Positions 28,106 through 36,206 are shown, numbered from the stretch's first letter. The stretch: 64,000 nt of DNA from Mycobacterium parmense (GCF_010730575.1 NZ_AP022614.1:4960001-5024000), one strand, 5' to 3'. Notes: a model not told the origin generated them from the letters alone. Program-made: numbers and translations.

Positions 28106-28321
28106 CTACACCCGAGTCGATTCCAGCCAATCTTTGACGTCATCCAGTAACCATCGACGGTGCCGATCGCTAAGCCTGAGGTGATGTGGACCAGGCGCAT
28201 CAATCCCACGTTCCCGCCTGGCCGCCCAATCATGCAGCGTTGAGACCGGAACTCCGGTCATTGCTCGAACTTCATGAGCGGTGAGCATGACCGACGCATT
28301 TTCTATAGTCATCGTCTCCAA
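28106..28321 (-). CDS. xis: Excisionase-like MerR/AlpA helix-turn-helix protein
   Basis: This 71-aa (or 68-aa) protein has a winged helix-turn-helix with MLTAHEVRAMTGVPVSTLHDWAARRERG and the wing GPHHLRLSDRHRRWLLDDVKDWL, the standard arrangement of Xis/AlpA proteins. Start choices are TTG 28321 (GGAG six bases upstream) and ATG 28312. Its position upstream of int on the same strand supports a role in directing excision. Confidence 0.85.
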   Translation of the reverse strand: METMTIENASVMLTAHEVRAMTGVPVSTLHDWAARRERGIDAPGPHHLRLSDRHRRWLLDDVKDWLESTRV

Positions 28322-28820
28322 CCCCGTCTCCCGCCGTTGGTACTGGCCGGCAGGTCATACCGAGATCATGAGGCATAGTTCTCGATTCCCGCTACCAGCA
28401 GTGCGACATTCGATCGGAAATGCACCGTCGAGTGCGGTCAGGGGGTCGAATCTGCGAGACCGGCTTTAGGAGAGCGGTCAAGCCCTTCTGGTTGAGGTCC
28501 AGAAGGGGTGTCTGAGCTGGTCATATAGCGCCATCGCACACCAAGCGAAACCACCGCGTGCCGACCAGTGCAGATAGCGGGTTTCAGGCTGCTGTGGTAC
28601 GGGTCTCGTTGGCATAAGTGTGTCGTAGCGCGTGAACGAGCGCACCCGACCGTTTCCCGGATCGGACAGGTGGTTGTGGTGAGTGGTGCGGATCGGTGCG
28701 GATGTGTTGCATTGGTGGGCAGTTGATTTGGCGACAGTGGGTGCGGACAAATGGGGACACAGATGATGTTGGTCAGGTTGGTAGAGCGCGACGATGGGTG
28801 TGTCCTATGGTTCCCACGTG
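28322..28820. other. Gene-poor region between xis and the plasmid-like genes
   Basis: No gene is well supported in these ~500 bases. A minus-strand frame at 28478-28750 (90 aa) exists but has no recognisable features. The stretch holds a perfect hairpin (28483-28507) and short repeats GGTGCGGAT near 28686-28703. The opposite orientations of xis (minus) and the next gene (plus) mean two outward promoters should lie here. Confidence 0.4.
28483..28507. terminator. Perfect hairpin, possible terminator
   Basis: CCCTTCTGG (28483-28491) pairs with CCAGAAGGG (28499-28507) around a 7-base loop. There is no T-run. It stands between divergent genes, so a regulatory rather than terminator role is also possible. 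Confidence 0.4.
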
Positions 28821-29360
28821 GTGAACATCAATTCGAAATCGGCGGCGCGCAAGCGTGTCCGGGAGGCGCAGCATAAGGCCAACGAGGCACGTCTGGAGCG
28901 TGAGCGTCAAAATGTCGATGACGCTGCGTCGTTTCTCGTCGAGATTGGGCGGCTGGTCGCCGTCGACGAGTGGGAGCGCAACCGTATCCTCGAGATACGC
29001 GCAGAGGGGGAGCGGCGCCGTCACGAACACCGCCAGGCTGGCGCGACAGCGGTGGCCCGGATGCAAGGCCGTGGTGAAAGCCTCACTGCGATCGCTGAAC
29101 TGGCGGGAGTCAAAGTCGGTGAGGTGCGCGCGGTGTTGAAGTCTGCCGACGCGCAGGCAGCGCCACGCGCGGATGCACTAGGCGCGGAAGGCAGCGCGGC
29201 GCGGGGCGCAGGAGAGGGCGCGGTGCCGGAAGCCGGCGGTGGCGCAGCCACCGACGCCGCGGCGCAAGCACTAGGTTCGGTAGACGCCGCCGCGCGAGAG
29301 GTCGGCGGTGGCGTGCCCAACAACGTGGCGGCACAAGCACTAGGTGCTGGTGCGCCGTGA
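28821..29360 (+). CDS. Coiled, basic plasmid-type hypothetical protein
   Basis: The ~179-aa protein starts with a charged, Lys/Arg/Glu-rich helix (SAARKRVREAQHKANEARLERERQNVDD), followed by a region like a helix-turn-helix (GRGESLTAIAELAGVKVGEVRAVLKSA, about 85-110) and an Ala/Gly-rich tail with repeated AAQALG. The middle segment could bind DNA. Start is GTG 28821 or 28818. Similar proteins are found near partition genes of mycobacterial plasmids, as far as I recall. The stop overlaps a GTG frame (GTGA). Confidence 0.55.
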   Translation: MNINSKSAARKRVREAQHKANEARLERERQNVDDAASFLVEIGRLVAVDEWERNRILEIRAEGERRRHEHRQAGATAVARMQGRGESLTAIAELAGVKVGEVRAVLKSADAQAAPRADALGAEGSAARGAGEGAVPEAGGGAATDAAAQALGSVDAAAREVGGGVPNNVAAQALGAGAP

Positions 29361-29671
29361 ACCGTCGACCGACGGTGTCGGTGAGGTCGTCAAGCGTCGG
29401 TGCACGTGCGAACGACTATGGGGGCGCTTTGTGGGTGGACCCGGTTGTGCATGCCAGCGGATGCCGCCGGTTCGACTCCTACGTCGTGCGGGGCCCCGGC
29501 GCAATCAACGCCCCGATCCACGAGTGCCCGAGGAAGTGGTCACCCTCTCGGCGGCGGCTGCCGGCCAACGTCATGATGTGGCCGGATGCCATCGGGAGCG
29601 GCGAGTCGATGAGGCGCGCGCACAACTCACTGCCGCGGCGGAATCGCGTGACTTTTGGGGTGATGATCTGA
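29357..29671 (+). CDS. Hypothetical protein, coupled start
   Basis: A 104-aa frame begins at GTG 29357, overlapping the previous stop by four bases, and has high GC at third positions in its first half. No family is recognised. From about 29520 another frame (starting VPEEVVTLSAAAAG) looks more protein-like, so a frameshift or overlapping gene is possible. The reading ends just before the first palindrome at 29683. The remaining 276 bases to parA hold the two palindromes. Confidence 0.3.
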   Translation: MNRRPTVSVRSSSVGARANDYGGALWVDPVVHASGCRRFDSYVVRGPGAINAPIHECPRKWSPSRRRLPANVMMWPDAIGSGESMRRAHNSLPRRNRVTFGVMI

Positions 29672-29682
29672 GCCCGGCATGT

Positions 29683-29704
29683 CCAGTTTTCCGCGGAAAA
29701 CTGG
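29683..29704. promoter_or_regulatory. Candidate parS site 1 (perfect palindrome)
   Basis: A 22-bp perfect palindrome contains the core CAGTTTTCCGCGGAAAACTG. An identical 20-bp core recurs 120 bases downstream and an imperfect copy follows parB, so the set brackets parAB. This is the layout of centromere sites bound by ParB. Confidence 0.7.
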
Positions 29705-29803
29705 CCTGTCGCTCGTCAATCGACGCAAGTCATGGACTCGCTGATGTGATTGACGGACCGGGAAGGCGCGAAAGACGGCATGCGATCTCCGGTTGGATCT
29801 GGG

Positions 29804-29823
29804 CAGTTTTCCGCGGAAAACTG
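29804..29823. promoter_or_regulatory. Candidate parS site 2 (perfect palindrome)
   Basis: CAGTTTTCCGCGGAAAACTG is repeated exactly as in site 1, 125 bases upstream of the parA start. It may also serve as an operator for parAB. Confidence 0.7.
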
Positions 29824-29947
29824 GCGAGATGTAATGCACAATTCAGCGTGTCTGAGGGGCGGTCGTTCGGTCAGCGACGTATTTCCTGGCGGCCGGTTCC
29901 CGGAGTGGGCCGCAGCCGCGGCCCAAGCGCACCAAGGTCTTCTCCCC

Positions 29948-30664
29948 ATGACTAAAGTTGTCACTGTTTTGAACCAAAAAGGCGGTGTCGGCAAGAGCAC
30001 CGCGACCGTCAATCTGGCCGCCGTACGAGCCCAAAAACTGACCGCATATCTCGAGCCCGACGCGTTCTCGCCGGTGGCTGCGGTCTCGATAGACCCGCAG
30101 GGGTCGGCAAAATGGTGGGCCAACCGGGTCGACGCACTCCCCTTCCATCTTGTCCAAGCGCACGACGATCCCCTCGAATGGCTGCAGCAGCTCAACAACC
30201 TGCCCGGTATTGTCGAGGTCTACGTCGATACCGCCGGCTGGTTCGACCTCGACGCGGACTCCTCTCGAGATGGTCTAGGTGACGGATACTCCGCCGATGC
30301 ACTGCGGACCGTCCTCGACGTCACCGCCGAAGCGATCGTCCCGGTGCTGCCGGCGCCGATGTGCTTCGACCCAACCGCGCGCACGATCCGTAAGCTTCTC
30401 GAACCGCGCAACATCCCCTACCGGGTCTTCATCAATGATTGGGACCCGCGCGATGGCGAACACTGGTTAAAGCAAACGCAGAAGTTCATTCGCGGACAGG
30501 GATGGCCCTTAGCCGAGACGGTAGTGCGGCACTACAAGATTCACACGAATGCCTGCAGCGAGGGCGTCGTGGTCACCCAGTACAAGAAGAGTGGCTCGGC
30601 GGCCAACGCGGCGGCTGACTTCTACAAGCTCGCCGACGAACTGAACATGGTAGGAGTCCGGTAA
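29948..30664 (+). CDS. parA: ParA-family partition ATPase
   Basis: This 238-aa P-loop ATPase starts MTKVVTVLNQKGGVGKSTATVNLAA with the deviant Walker A motif KGGVGKST, and has VYVDTAGWFD (Walker A') near residue 95. It is of the short plasmid type without an N-terminal DNA-binding domain. ParA drives segregation of replicons, or stabilises the circular form of integrative elements. ATG 29948 is at the motif; an upstream extension would run through the palindrome. The stop TAA overlaps the parB ATG by one base. Confidence 0.92.
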   Translation: MTKVVTVLNQKGGVGKSTATVNLAAVRAQKLTAYLEPDAFSPVAAVSIDPQGSAKWWANRVDALPFHLVQAHDDPLEWLQQLNNLPGIVEVYVDTAGWFDLDADSSRDGLGDGYSADALRTVLDVTAEAIVPVLPAPMCFDPTARTIRKLLEPRNIPYRVFINDWDPRDGEHWLKQTQKFIRGQGWPLAETVVRHYKIHTNACSEGVVVTQYKKSGSAANAAADFYKLADELNMVGVR

Positions 30665-31554
30665 TGGGGCGCGGTGGTGTCAAGACATTCGATGATCTCG
30701 TCGATGCTGTTGGCGACAACTCATCTGTTGACGGAAACGCGAAGATTCCCGTCGTCGCCCCACGGTCGGGCCTGTCGCGGTCGGTGGCTCTACGAGACCT
30801 GGTCGGCAACCCACACAACCCGCGCGATTCGGTCGGTGACCTCGACGAGTTGGCCTCCATCGTTGACTTCCAACTACAGCCCGTAGTTGTTGTCACCCGA
30901 GGAGCATTTCAAAACATCTACCCCGAGACCACGATTTCGGCGCGGTGGGTAGTAATCATCGGCAACCGGCGGTTGGCCGCCGCGCACAAGTTCGGCCGAC
31001 CCGAGCTCGACATCGTGATCAAAGACGAACTCGCCAATGATCGCGCAACGCTGCTCACGGCTGTAATCTCCGAGAACGTCGACCGCTCGGGATTCGACGT
31101 GATCGAGGAAGCCAAAGCTGTCGAGAGGCTAGTGGGGGAGTACGGCAGCGCTGACGCCGCGGCCGAACATCTTCGTAAGAGCAAGACGTGGGTGTCACAT
31201 CGGCGCGCGCTACTCAAACTGGCACCCGATCTTCAGGAAGCCACCCGCAGGGGCGATCTGGCGATTCGCGAAGCGCGTTCACTTGCCCAGGTTCCGCTCG
31301 CACAGCAGGTGGCCCGGTGGAAGGCCGCTCGCGGCCGGCGCAGTGAAGGGGCCAACACCGCCAATGAAACCGAAGACGGCAATTCGGATTCGGCGGCACG
31401 AGACGAACCAACGGCGCCGCCGCTGCGCTCGGTGACGCGGGCGCTTCGAAAGTTCGACGCGGATCCACGCGCCCTGGCGATAGCGTTGCGCGATCAACTT
31501 GGCGATAAAGGAGCCAGGACACTGGTCGGCCAGCTCAGGAAGTTGCTCACATAG
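30664..31554 (+). CDS. parB: ParB-family partition protein
   Basis: This 296-aa protein has an N-terminal ParB nuclease-like domain (ALRDLVGNPHNPRDSVGDLDELASIVD, then VVIIGNRRLAAAHKFG for the usual GERR motif) and a central helix-turn-helix GSADAAAEHLRKSKTWVSHRRALLKL. The C-terminal part is likely for dimerisation. It would bind the flanking palindromes. One-base overlap with parA (TAATG) means the two are coupled. The acidic linker (about 225-260) is less conserved. Confidence 0.92.
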   Translation: MGRGGVKTFDDLVDAVGDNSSVDGNAKIPVVAPRSGLSRSVALRDLVGNPHNPRDSVGDLDELASIVDFQLQPVVVVTRGAFQNIYPETTISARWVVIIGNRRLAAAHKFGRPELDIVIKDELANDRATLLTAVISENVDRSGFDVIEEAKAVERLVGEYGSADAAAEHLRKSKTWVSHRRALLKLAPDLQEATRRGDLAIREARSLAQVPLAQQVARWKAARGRRSEGANTANETEDGNSDSAARDEPTAPPLRSVTRALRKFDADPRALAIALRDQLGDKGARTLVGQLRKLLT

Positions 31555-31562
31555 CATCGCGA

Positions 31563-31590
31563 GGGTCAGTTTTCCGTGGAAAGCTGACCC
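31563..31590. promoter_or_regulatory. Candidate parS site 3 (imperfect palindrome)
   Basis: GGGTCAG-TTTTCCGTGGAAAG-CTGACCC is an imperfect palindrome eight bases after the parB stop. Its centre resembles sites 1 and 2 (TTTTCCGCGGAAAA), with perfect 7-bp outer arms. Confidence 0.6.
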
Positions 31591-31767
31591 ATCCATCGAG
31601 GTGGCGTGGCATACTGCACGCTCAGCCACACTCAATTATGTTGGGCGTCAAGCGGTTTCGGTGGCACCGTTCGATATCGCAGGTGGTGGTTGTCGGCGTC
31701 AACACCGGCGAGCCGAAAGCCAAACGCACCCCACGGCAACGCTCACAGCTGGGAGCGCTGGGAGGCG

Positions 31768-32491
31768 TGAGCGGCGAAGTTGGTGCTGGTGATAGCCGCG
31801 TGGGCGCGGTTTAGGTGATACTGCCGGGTATGTCGCTCGATGAGGTGGTGGCTGAGGCTGGCCGTGTATTGGGCGATGCGCGCAGGCTTTTCGGGGCGGC
31901 GCCGATGATTAACGGGGGTTGGTCATCAACGTCGGGACTGGTGACGGGTCGCCAGGTTGTGGCAGGCGCGGGACAGGCCGCCGCCGCAGGCTGGGGTGGT
32001 GCGGCGGCCACCGGGTACGGCGTTGCCAACACTGGGCAGCTATTTTCCCTGGATCACACCATCGCCGCCGACGCGGGGACCGGCCCGCCGCTGACCGGCG
32101 TGGGAGAGGCTGCTGCCGCGGGTGGCGGGGGCATGGATGGGGTGATCACCGATACCCGTTCGGGGGTGGCCGCGATCGCTCCTGCCACCGGAACCCCGGC
32201 AGGCAAGCGGGAATTGGTGACGCATTTGCAAAGCCAGCTGGATCGGGCCAAGGCCCTGTTGCGCATCTGTGAGCGGCGCAATATGGAGCTGGCGGCGTTG
32301 ATCGGGCGAGGTGCCGGCGGCTACGGCGCAGGGATGGGCGCGATGCCGATGGGCGCCGGCGCCATGACCGGTGGCATGCCGATGGGCGGCCTGGGCGCCG
32401 CCGGCGGGGGAGTGGGCAGCCCACTTTCTATCCCCGGCCTCGACACCGCCCTGTCCGGGCTTACCCGAAACCACCACCACACCAACCCCGA
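31768..32491 (+). repeat. 724-bp direct repeat, copy A
   Basis: This 724-bp block is repeated at 32910-33633 with an offset of 1,142 bases and, as far as I can read, no mismatch. It includes 62 bases of leader and the first ~220 codons of a secreted-type protein. The sequence diverges abruptly on both sides. The repeat must be recent or under gene conversion. Confidence 0.95.
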
Positions 32492-32912
32492 GCCGGATCA
32501 GGGATTGAACCTGGCCGCCGAGCCCGCAGGTCCAGGGGCCGACCGCGTCCGCGCGGCGATCCGCAAAGCCCTCGACATCGAAGGCGTTCATGATCCCGTA
32601 GCACGTGCCCGGTGGGAAGCCGGGATGATGCTGGTGGCTAAACGTGAATCCGGATACCGCAACGACGCCATAAACCACACCGATGCCAACGCGCAGAGGG
32701 GAGATCCCAGCGGAGGGTCGTTCCAATTCACCGGTGCAACGTTCCGGCAGTATCACCAGCCGGGCACAGCAAGTAGCCGATTCGACGACGTATCCGAAGC
32801 GTGCGCGTTCATCAACTACGCCCGCGGCCGCTATTGCGTCGCAGCTGACGCGTCGAATCTGGCAGCCAACATCCAGCAGGCCGATCCCACACGACCGCCG
32901 AAGGGTTACTGA
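31830..32912 (+). CDS. DUF4226-type N-terminal domain fused to lytic-transglycosylase-like domain
   Basis: This 360-aa protein starts MSLDEVVAEAGRVLGDARRLFGAAP. Residues 1-160 form a helical, Ala/Gly-rich domain like those of T7SS-exported proteins (I recall DUF4226). A Gly/Met-rich linker follows (about 165-205). The last ~110 residues resemble a lysozyme/SLT fold: MMLVAKRESGYRNDAINHTDANAQRGDPSGGSFQFTGATFRQY, with Glu as the probable catalytic acid. It would cut peptidoglycan glycan chains, probably after export by the nearby ESX system. ATG 31830 is chosen over GTG 31815, because a third paralogue keeps the same spacing of ATG to an upstream -10-like box. Confidence 0.8.
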   Translation: MSLDEVVAEAGRVLGDARRLFGAAPMINGGWSSTSGLVTGRQVVAGAGQAAAAGWGGAAATGYGVANTGQLFSLDHTIAADAGTGPPLTGVGEAAAAGGGGMDGVITDTRSGVAAIAPATGTPAGKRELVTHLQSQLDRAKALLRICERRNMELAALIGRGAGGYGAGMGAMPMGAGAMTGGMPMGGLGAAGGGVGSPLSIPGLDTALSGLTRNHHHTNPEPDQGLNLAAEPAGPGADRVRAAIRKALDIEGVHDPVARARWEAGMMLVAKRESGYRNDAINHTDANAQRGDPSGGSFQFTGATFRQYHQPGTASSRFDDVSEACAFINYARGRYCVAADASNLAANIQQADPTRPPKGY

Positions 32913-33633
32913 GCGGCGAAGTTGGTGCTGGTGATAGCCGCGTGGGCGCGGTTTAGGTGATACTGCCGGGTATGTCGCTCGATGAGGTGGTGGCTGAGGC
33001 TGGCCGTGTATTGGGCGATGCGCGCAGGCTTTTCGGGGCGGCGCCGATGATTAACGGGGGTTGGTCATCAACGTCGGGACTGGTGACGGGTCGCCAGGTT
33101 GTGGCAGGCGCGGGACAGGCCGCCGCCGCAGGCTGGGGTGGTGCGGCGGCCACCGGGTACGGCGTTGCCAACACTGGGCAGCTATTTTCCCTGGATCACA
33201 CCATCGCCGCCGACGCGGGGACCGGCCCGCCGCTGACCGGCGTGGGAGAGGCTGCTGCCGCGGGTGGCGGGGGCATGGATGGGGTGATCACCGATACCCG
33301 TTCGGGGGTGGCCGCGATCGCTCCTGCCACCGGAACCCCGGCAGGCAAGCGGGAATTGGTGACGCATTTGCAAAGCCAGCTGGATCGGGCCAAGGCCCTG
33401 TTGCGCATCTGTGAGCGGCGCAATATGGAGCTGGCGGCGTTGATCGGGCGAGGTGCCGGCGGCTACGGCGCAGGGATGGGCGCGATGCCGATGGGCGCCG
33501 GCGCCATGACCGGTGGCATGCCGATGGGCGGCCTGGGCGCCGCCGGCGGGGGAGTGGGCAGCCCACTTTCTATCCCCGGCCTCGACACCGCCCTGTCCGG
33601 GCTTACCCGAAACCACCACCACACCAACCCCGA
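32910..33633 (+). repeat. 724-bp direct repeat, copy B
   Basis: Identical to 31768-32491 by eye. It starts at the stop codon of the first copy's gene and ends where the NlpC/P60-type domain begins. Confidence 0.95.
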
Positions 33634-34012
33634 ACTCGCCGGTGACCACGACGCCGCGATCGCTGGGGGAGGGCCATTAGCGCGCATCGCGGTCAAAGCC
33701 GCACTAACCCGCTTGGGGTGCCCCTATGTCTGGGGGGCCAAGGGGCCCAACCAATTTGACTGCTCCGGCCTGGTTCACTGGTCCTACGCTCAGGCCGGCA
33801 TCACCTTGGGTCCCGACACATACACCCAGATTCACCAGGGCGCCAAGGTAGCTCATGGAAACGTCGAAGCCGGAGACCTGATCTTTCCCGAAGCAGGGCA
33901 CGTCATGCTCGCCATCAGCCCAACGCAGTGCGTAGAAGCCCAGCAATCCGGTGTGCCGGTCAGGATTTCGCCGATGCCAGCCTCGTACGTGGCGCGCCGG
34001 CCGATGGCGTAG
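32972..34012 (+). CDS. DUF4226-type N-terminal domain fused to NlpC/P60 endopeptidase
   Basis: This 346-aa protein is identical to its upstream neighbour over about 220 N-terminal residues. The C-terminal ~120 residues are an NlpC/P60 domain instead: ALTRLGCPYVWGAKGPNQFDCSGLVHWSYAQAG with the catalytic Cys in DCSGL, and GDLIFPEAGHVMLA with the catalytic His. It would cleave peptide stems of peptidoglycan. So the two genes pair a glycan-strand cutter and a peptide cutter behind one targeting domain. The last 53 bases overlap the convergent XRE gene. Confidence 0.85.
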   Translation: MSLDEVVAEAGRVLGDARRLFGAAPMINGGWSSTSGLVTGRQVVAGAGQAAAAGWGGAAATGYGVANTGQLFSLDHTIAADAGTGPPLTGVGEAAAAGGGGMDGVITDTRSGVAAIAPATGTPAGKRELVTHLQSQLDRAKALLRICERRNMELAALIGRGAGGYGAGMGAMPMGAGAMTGGMPMGGLGAAGGGVGSPLSIPGLDTALSGLTRNHHHTNPELAGDHDAAIAGGGPLARIAVKAALTRLGCPYVWGAKGPNQFDCSGLVHWSYAQAGITLGPDTYTQIHQGAKVAHGNVEAGDLIFPEAGHVMLAISPTQCVEAQQSGVPVRISPMPASYVARRPMA

Positions 34013-34631
34013 CAGTTTCGGTCGAGGCCTGCGCGTCCCCGGCGGCGTCGCGGATGACGTCGCGATACTCGTGCAGCTCGGTCAGCGCCGACATGGTCTC
34101 GCTAAACGACTTTCCGCGCACGTGCGGCAGACTCGCGACAATGAGCGACTCTAACTGCAACAGTTGATCGTCGAGGTCGCGCAGCGTTGCCTTCGCCTGT
34201 GCACTGTTGCTGTGGCGCACCAGAATCTGTGCGCATATCGCAGATATCGCCGCTATCGCCTTAGCGATTCCCAAGGCCTGCAACGTGGTGCGCGGATCGG
34301 TCGACACCGACTCGAACGAGGGCTGCGCCGTGAGCGCCGCTGCCGGGCGCGGTTGGGTCTGCGGGATGGGCTCACCGCGGCGTAGCGCATCGAGGGTGCC
34401 GCGCGGCCACTGCAGGGCATCTTCGAACTTCACGCGGTTGATCCGATGAGGAAATGACTTGCCGCGCTCAAGCAACGCGGCCGTGTTCAGCGACACATTC
34501 GCCGCGTCAGCTAGCTCTCGCTGCGTTTCCAGCCCAACTTCGACTCGGCGGTCGGCAACGGCCTTGCCGACCCGCTCTAGCGGGCTCTCGCCAGGTGGAG
34601 TCGCCTTGGTGCTCACCGTGTCCTTCGCCAT
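33960..34631 (-). CDS. XRE-like regulator with C-terminal helical domain
   Basis: This 223-aa protein has an N-terminal helix-turn-helix (VADRRVEVGLETQRELADAANVSLNTAALLERGKSFP, about 24-62), a Pro-rich linker and a helical C-terminal part with LRDLDDQLLQLESLIVASL. It is a likely repressor on the element. It converges on the hydrolase genes, overlapping the end of the NlpC/P60 gene by 53 bases. ATG 34631 precedes a promoter region holding the 10-bp palindrome ACTTGCAAGT (34667-34676), possibly its own operator. Confidence 0.75.
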   Translation of the reverse strand: MAKDTVSTKATPPGESPLERVGKAVADRRVEVGLETQRELADAANVSLNTAALLERGKSFPHRINRVKFEDALQWPRGTLDALRRGEPIPQTQPRPAAALTAQPSFESVSTDPRTTLQALGIAKAIAAISAICAQILVRHSNSAQAKATLRDLDDQLLQLESLIVASLPHVRGKSFSETMSALTELHEYRDVIRDAAGDAQASTETATPSAGAPRTRLASAKS

Positions 34632-34964
34632 CGTCGCCGCCGTCGTCGACCGACGACCTCTCGGATACTTGCAAGTTAACTATAGAAGTTGACCACGTTC
34701 AGCCACGGTCGGACACGGGATCCCAACAGATGTGCCACGCGAGAGATGCACAGAAATAGCCTGTTTAAGGCAGAAAAGCATGGTTTCGCGCAGCAGATGC
34801 GCAGGGGTGCCAATACGCTGTACGCCCTTGAACTGTGTCGACTTACTCTGCCGAAACCTTCATCTGCACTGATGTTGCCTATCAGCGCATGAGCAGCTAT
34901 AAACGTAGTCAGTACACAACATACACAATATGATGCACAGGTATAATTAGGAATGGAGAGCGCC
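34632..34964. other. AT-rich intergenic region with divergent promoters
   Basis: No gene is supported. The stretch is AT-richer than its surroundings. It holds the palindrome ACTTGCAAGT with a TATAGT box on the minus strand (34679-34684) for the XRE gene, and at the other end a TATAAT box for the WhiB-like gene. Repeated ACA/ATA-rich sequence occurs at 34911-34935. Confidence 0.6.
34942..34947 (+). promoter_or_regulatory. -10 promoter element TATAAT of the whiB-like gene
   Basis: A perfect TATAAT stands 17 bases before GTG 34965. The expected transcription start would be near 34954, giving a very short leader with GGAG at 34955-34958. No clear -35 hexamer is seen. Confidence 0.6.
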
Positions 34965-35375
34965 GTGACCACCATCCGACCCTTGCGAGCCGACACCGGC
35001 CTGTGCGAGTACGAAGACCCCGACACCTGGTTCAGGGGATATAGCGGGGAGCGAGAGTCGGCAGCGATCTGCACCAACTGCCCCATCATCGTCGCCTGCG
35101 CCCAGAACGCCCTCAGATTTGGCGCTACCGATGGGGTGTGGGCGAGCGTGGCCATGCCCGGCGCCCGTGACGTCGCCGCCCTCAAGGCCGCTCGAGCGCA
35201 ATTACGCGAGGTCATCGCCCGCTACCGAAACCAACCCCCAGCGCTACGGCTGCGGTCCCTGCAAATCCGTCAGGCCGTGCACTTCGCGGCCACCCAGCGC
35301 GACCTGCGCCGCCGACAAGCGGCTAAACCCGCGTCCAGGGCAAGTGCGACGCTAAGGGAGAAGGCCAGTGCCTAG
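34965..35375 (+). CDS. WhiB-like iron-sulfur regulator
   Basis: This 136-aa protein carries the four-cysteine WhiB set: one in DTGLCEYEDPDTWF, then AAICTNCPIIVACAQNAL (C-x2-C-x5-C), and the turn DGVWAS in place of the usual GVWGG. Wbl proteins hold a 4Fe-4S cluster and act with sigma factor to control transcription. The C-terminus is basic, with many Arg residues. GTG 34965 has GGAG six bases upstream. It leads a run of small coupled genes up to the methylase-helicase. Confidence 0.88.
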   Translation: MTTIRPLRADTGLCEYEDPDTWFRGYSGERESAAICTNCPIIVACAQNALRFGATDGVWASVAMPGARDVAALKAARAQLREVIARYRNQPPALRLRSLQIRQAVHFAATQRDLRRRQAAKPASRASATLREKASA

Positions 35376-35691
35376 CAGCAGCGCAGCCACCCGCGTCCTG
35401 CGCGACGACCTGCTCGCCCAACTCCGCATCGCGCAACGGCCCCTCACGACGGCACAGTTGCGCCTGCACGCGCCTGACGTGCCGGTCGCGGGGGTCGCGA
35501 TATCCTGCGCCCCGATCCACGAGCAGATCTACCGGGTGCTGTGCGGCCTTGAGCGTCAAGGCCTGCTGACCCGCGGTGGCCGTGAAGGCCGCGAGGTCAC
35601 CTGGACGGCGGCCGCCAACCCCGCCGACCGCGAAATCGCCGCCCTGGAAGCCGCTTTCAGCGCCTCGGACGGCCAGCCGGCGCCACGTTGA
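35368..35691 (+). CDS. Small winged-helix-like protein
   Basis: This 107-aa protein overlaps the whiB-like gene by eight bases. LRDDLLAQLRIAQRPLTTAQLRLHAP and IYRVLCGLERQGLLTRGGREGREVTWT look like the helices and wing of a MarR/ArsR-like winged helix, a common plasmid-regulator form. It begins at GTG 35368. No specific family is recognised. It is probably expressed with the flanking genes. Confidence 0.6.
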   Translation: MPSSSAATRVLRDDLLAQLRIAQRPLTTAQLRLHAPDVPVAGVAISCAPIHEQIYRVLCGLERQGLLTRGGREGREVTWTAAANPADREIAALEAAFSASDGQPAPR

Positions 35692-35705
35692 AAGGGCGCC
35701 ATCCG

Positions 35706-36191
35706 ATGATCACATGTCCCGTTCGAGCGGCGCTGACAGCTCGGGTGCCCGAACTGGCCAACGGCTCCGTCGAAATCATTGCGGTCGCACGCGAGCCCGG
35801 ACTGTTGGCTAAAGTCGCGGTCCGATCACGTGTTCGCGGGATCAACGCGGTCGCCGTCTGTATCGGGTGGGGCGGCCTGCGTATCGCCGACGTCGAAAAG
35901 CGCCTCTGCGGCGAACATGTCAGCATCATCGCCTACGACAGCGACACTGCCAGGTACGTGATCAACGCACTGGGAATCAAGTCTGCGATCGCCGAAGTCA
36001 TCAACCCTGAACAGCGCCGCATCCGCGTTTACGTCAACCCCGATGACTATGCGCGCGCACTAGGCAAGGTTGGTCACAACTTGCGCCTTGTCCGGCAGCT
36101 GACCTCCTGCAGCATTCACATCCGCACCGCCACTGGCGCAAATCGTGCCCCCATGGTTGCACCACCAGGCAGTTGCCCCCGATCCCAGTAA
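35706..36191 (+). CDS. NusA-like protein reduced to the two KH domains
   Basis: This 161-aa protein aligns to the KH1-KH2 part of transcription factor NusA: VPELANGSVEIIAVAREPGLLAKVAVRSRVRGINAVAVCIG matches NusA [27 protein letters not shown]-type sequence, and YVINALGIKSAIAEV matches FVANALSPAKVVSV. The GxxG RNA-binding loops are kept (GWGG, GKVG). The NusA N-terminal domain that binds RNA polymerase and the S1 domain are absent. So it can be expected to bind RNA but not to pause polymerase as NusA does. ATG 35706 is used; TTG 35688 overlaps the previous stop codon. Confidence 0.85.
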   Translation: MITCPVRAALTARVPELANGSVEIIAVAREPGLLAKVAVRSRVRGINAVAVCIGWGGLRIADVEKRLCGEHVSIIAYDSDTARYVINALGIKSAIAEVINPEQRRIRVYVNPDDYARALGKVGHNLRLVRQLTSCSIHIRTATGANRAPMVAPPGSCPRSQ

Positions 36192-36206
36192 CCGAAAGGC
36201 AACCCA

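Noticed and set aside
28478..28750. 90-aa minus-strand frame between xis and the partition region
   Set aside because: No recognisable feature; its 3' end contains a hairpin, so it is reported only as part of an unassigned stretch.
29672..29955. Extension of the 29344 frame through both palindromes
   Set aside because: Both palindromes would be translated as the same P-V/A-V-F-R-G-K-L-A stretch, which fits repeated sites and not a protein.
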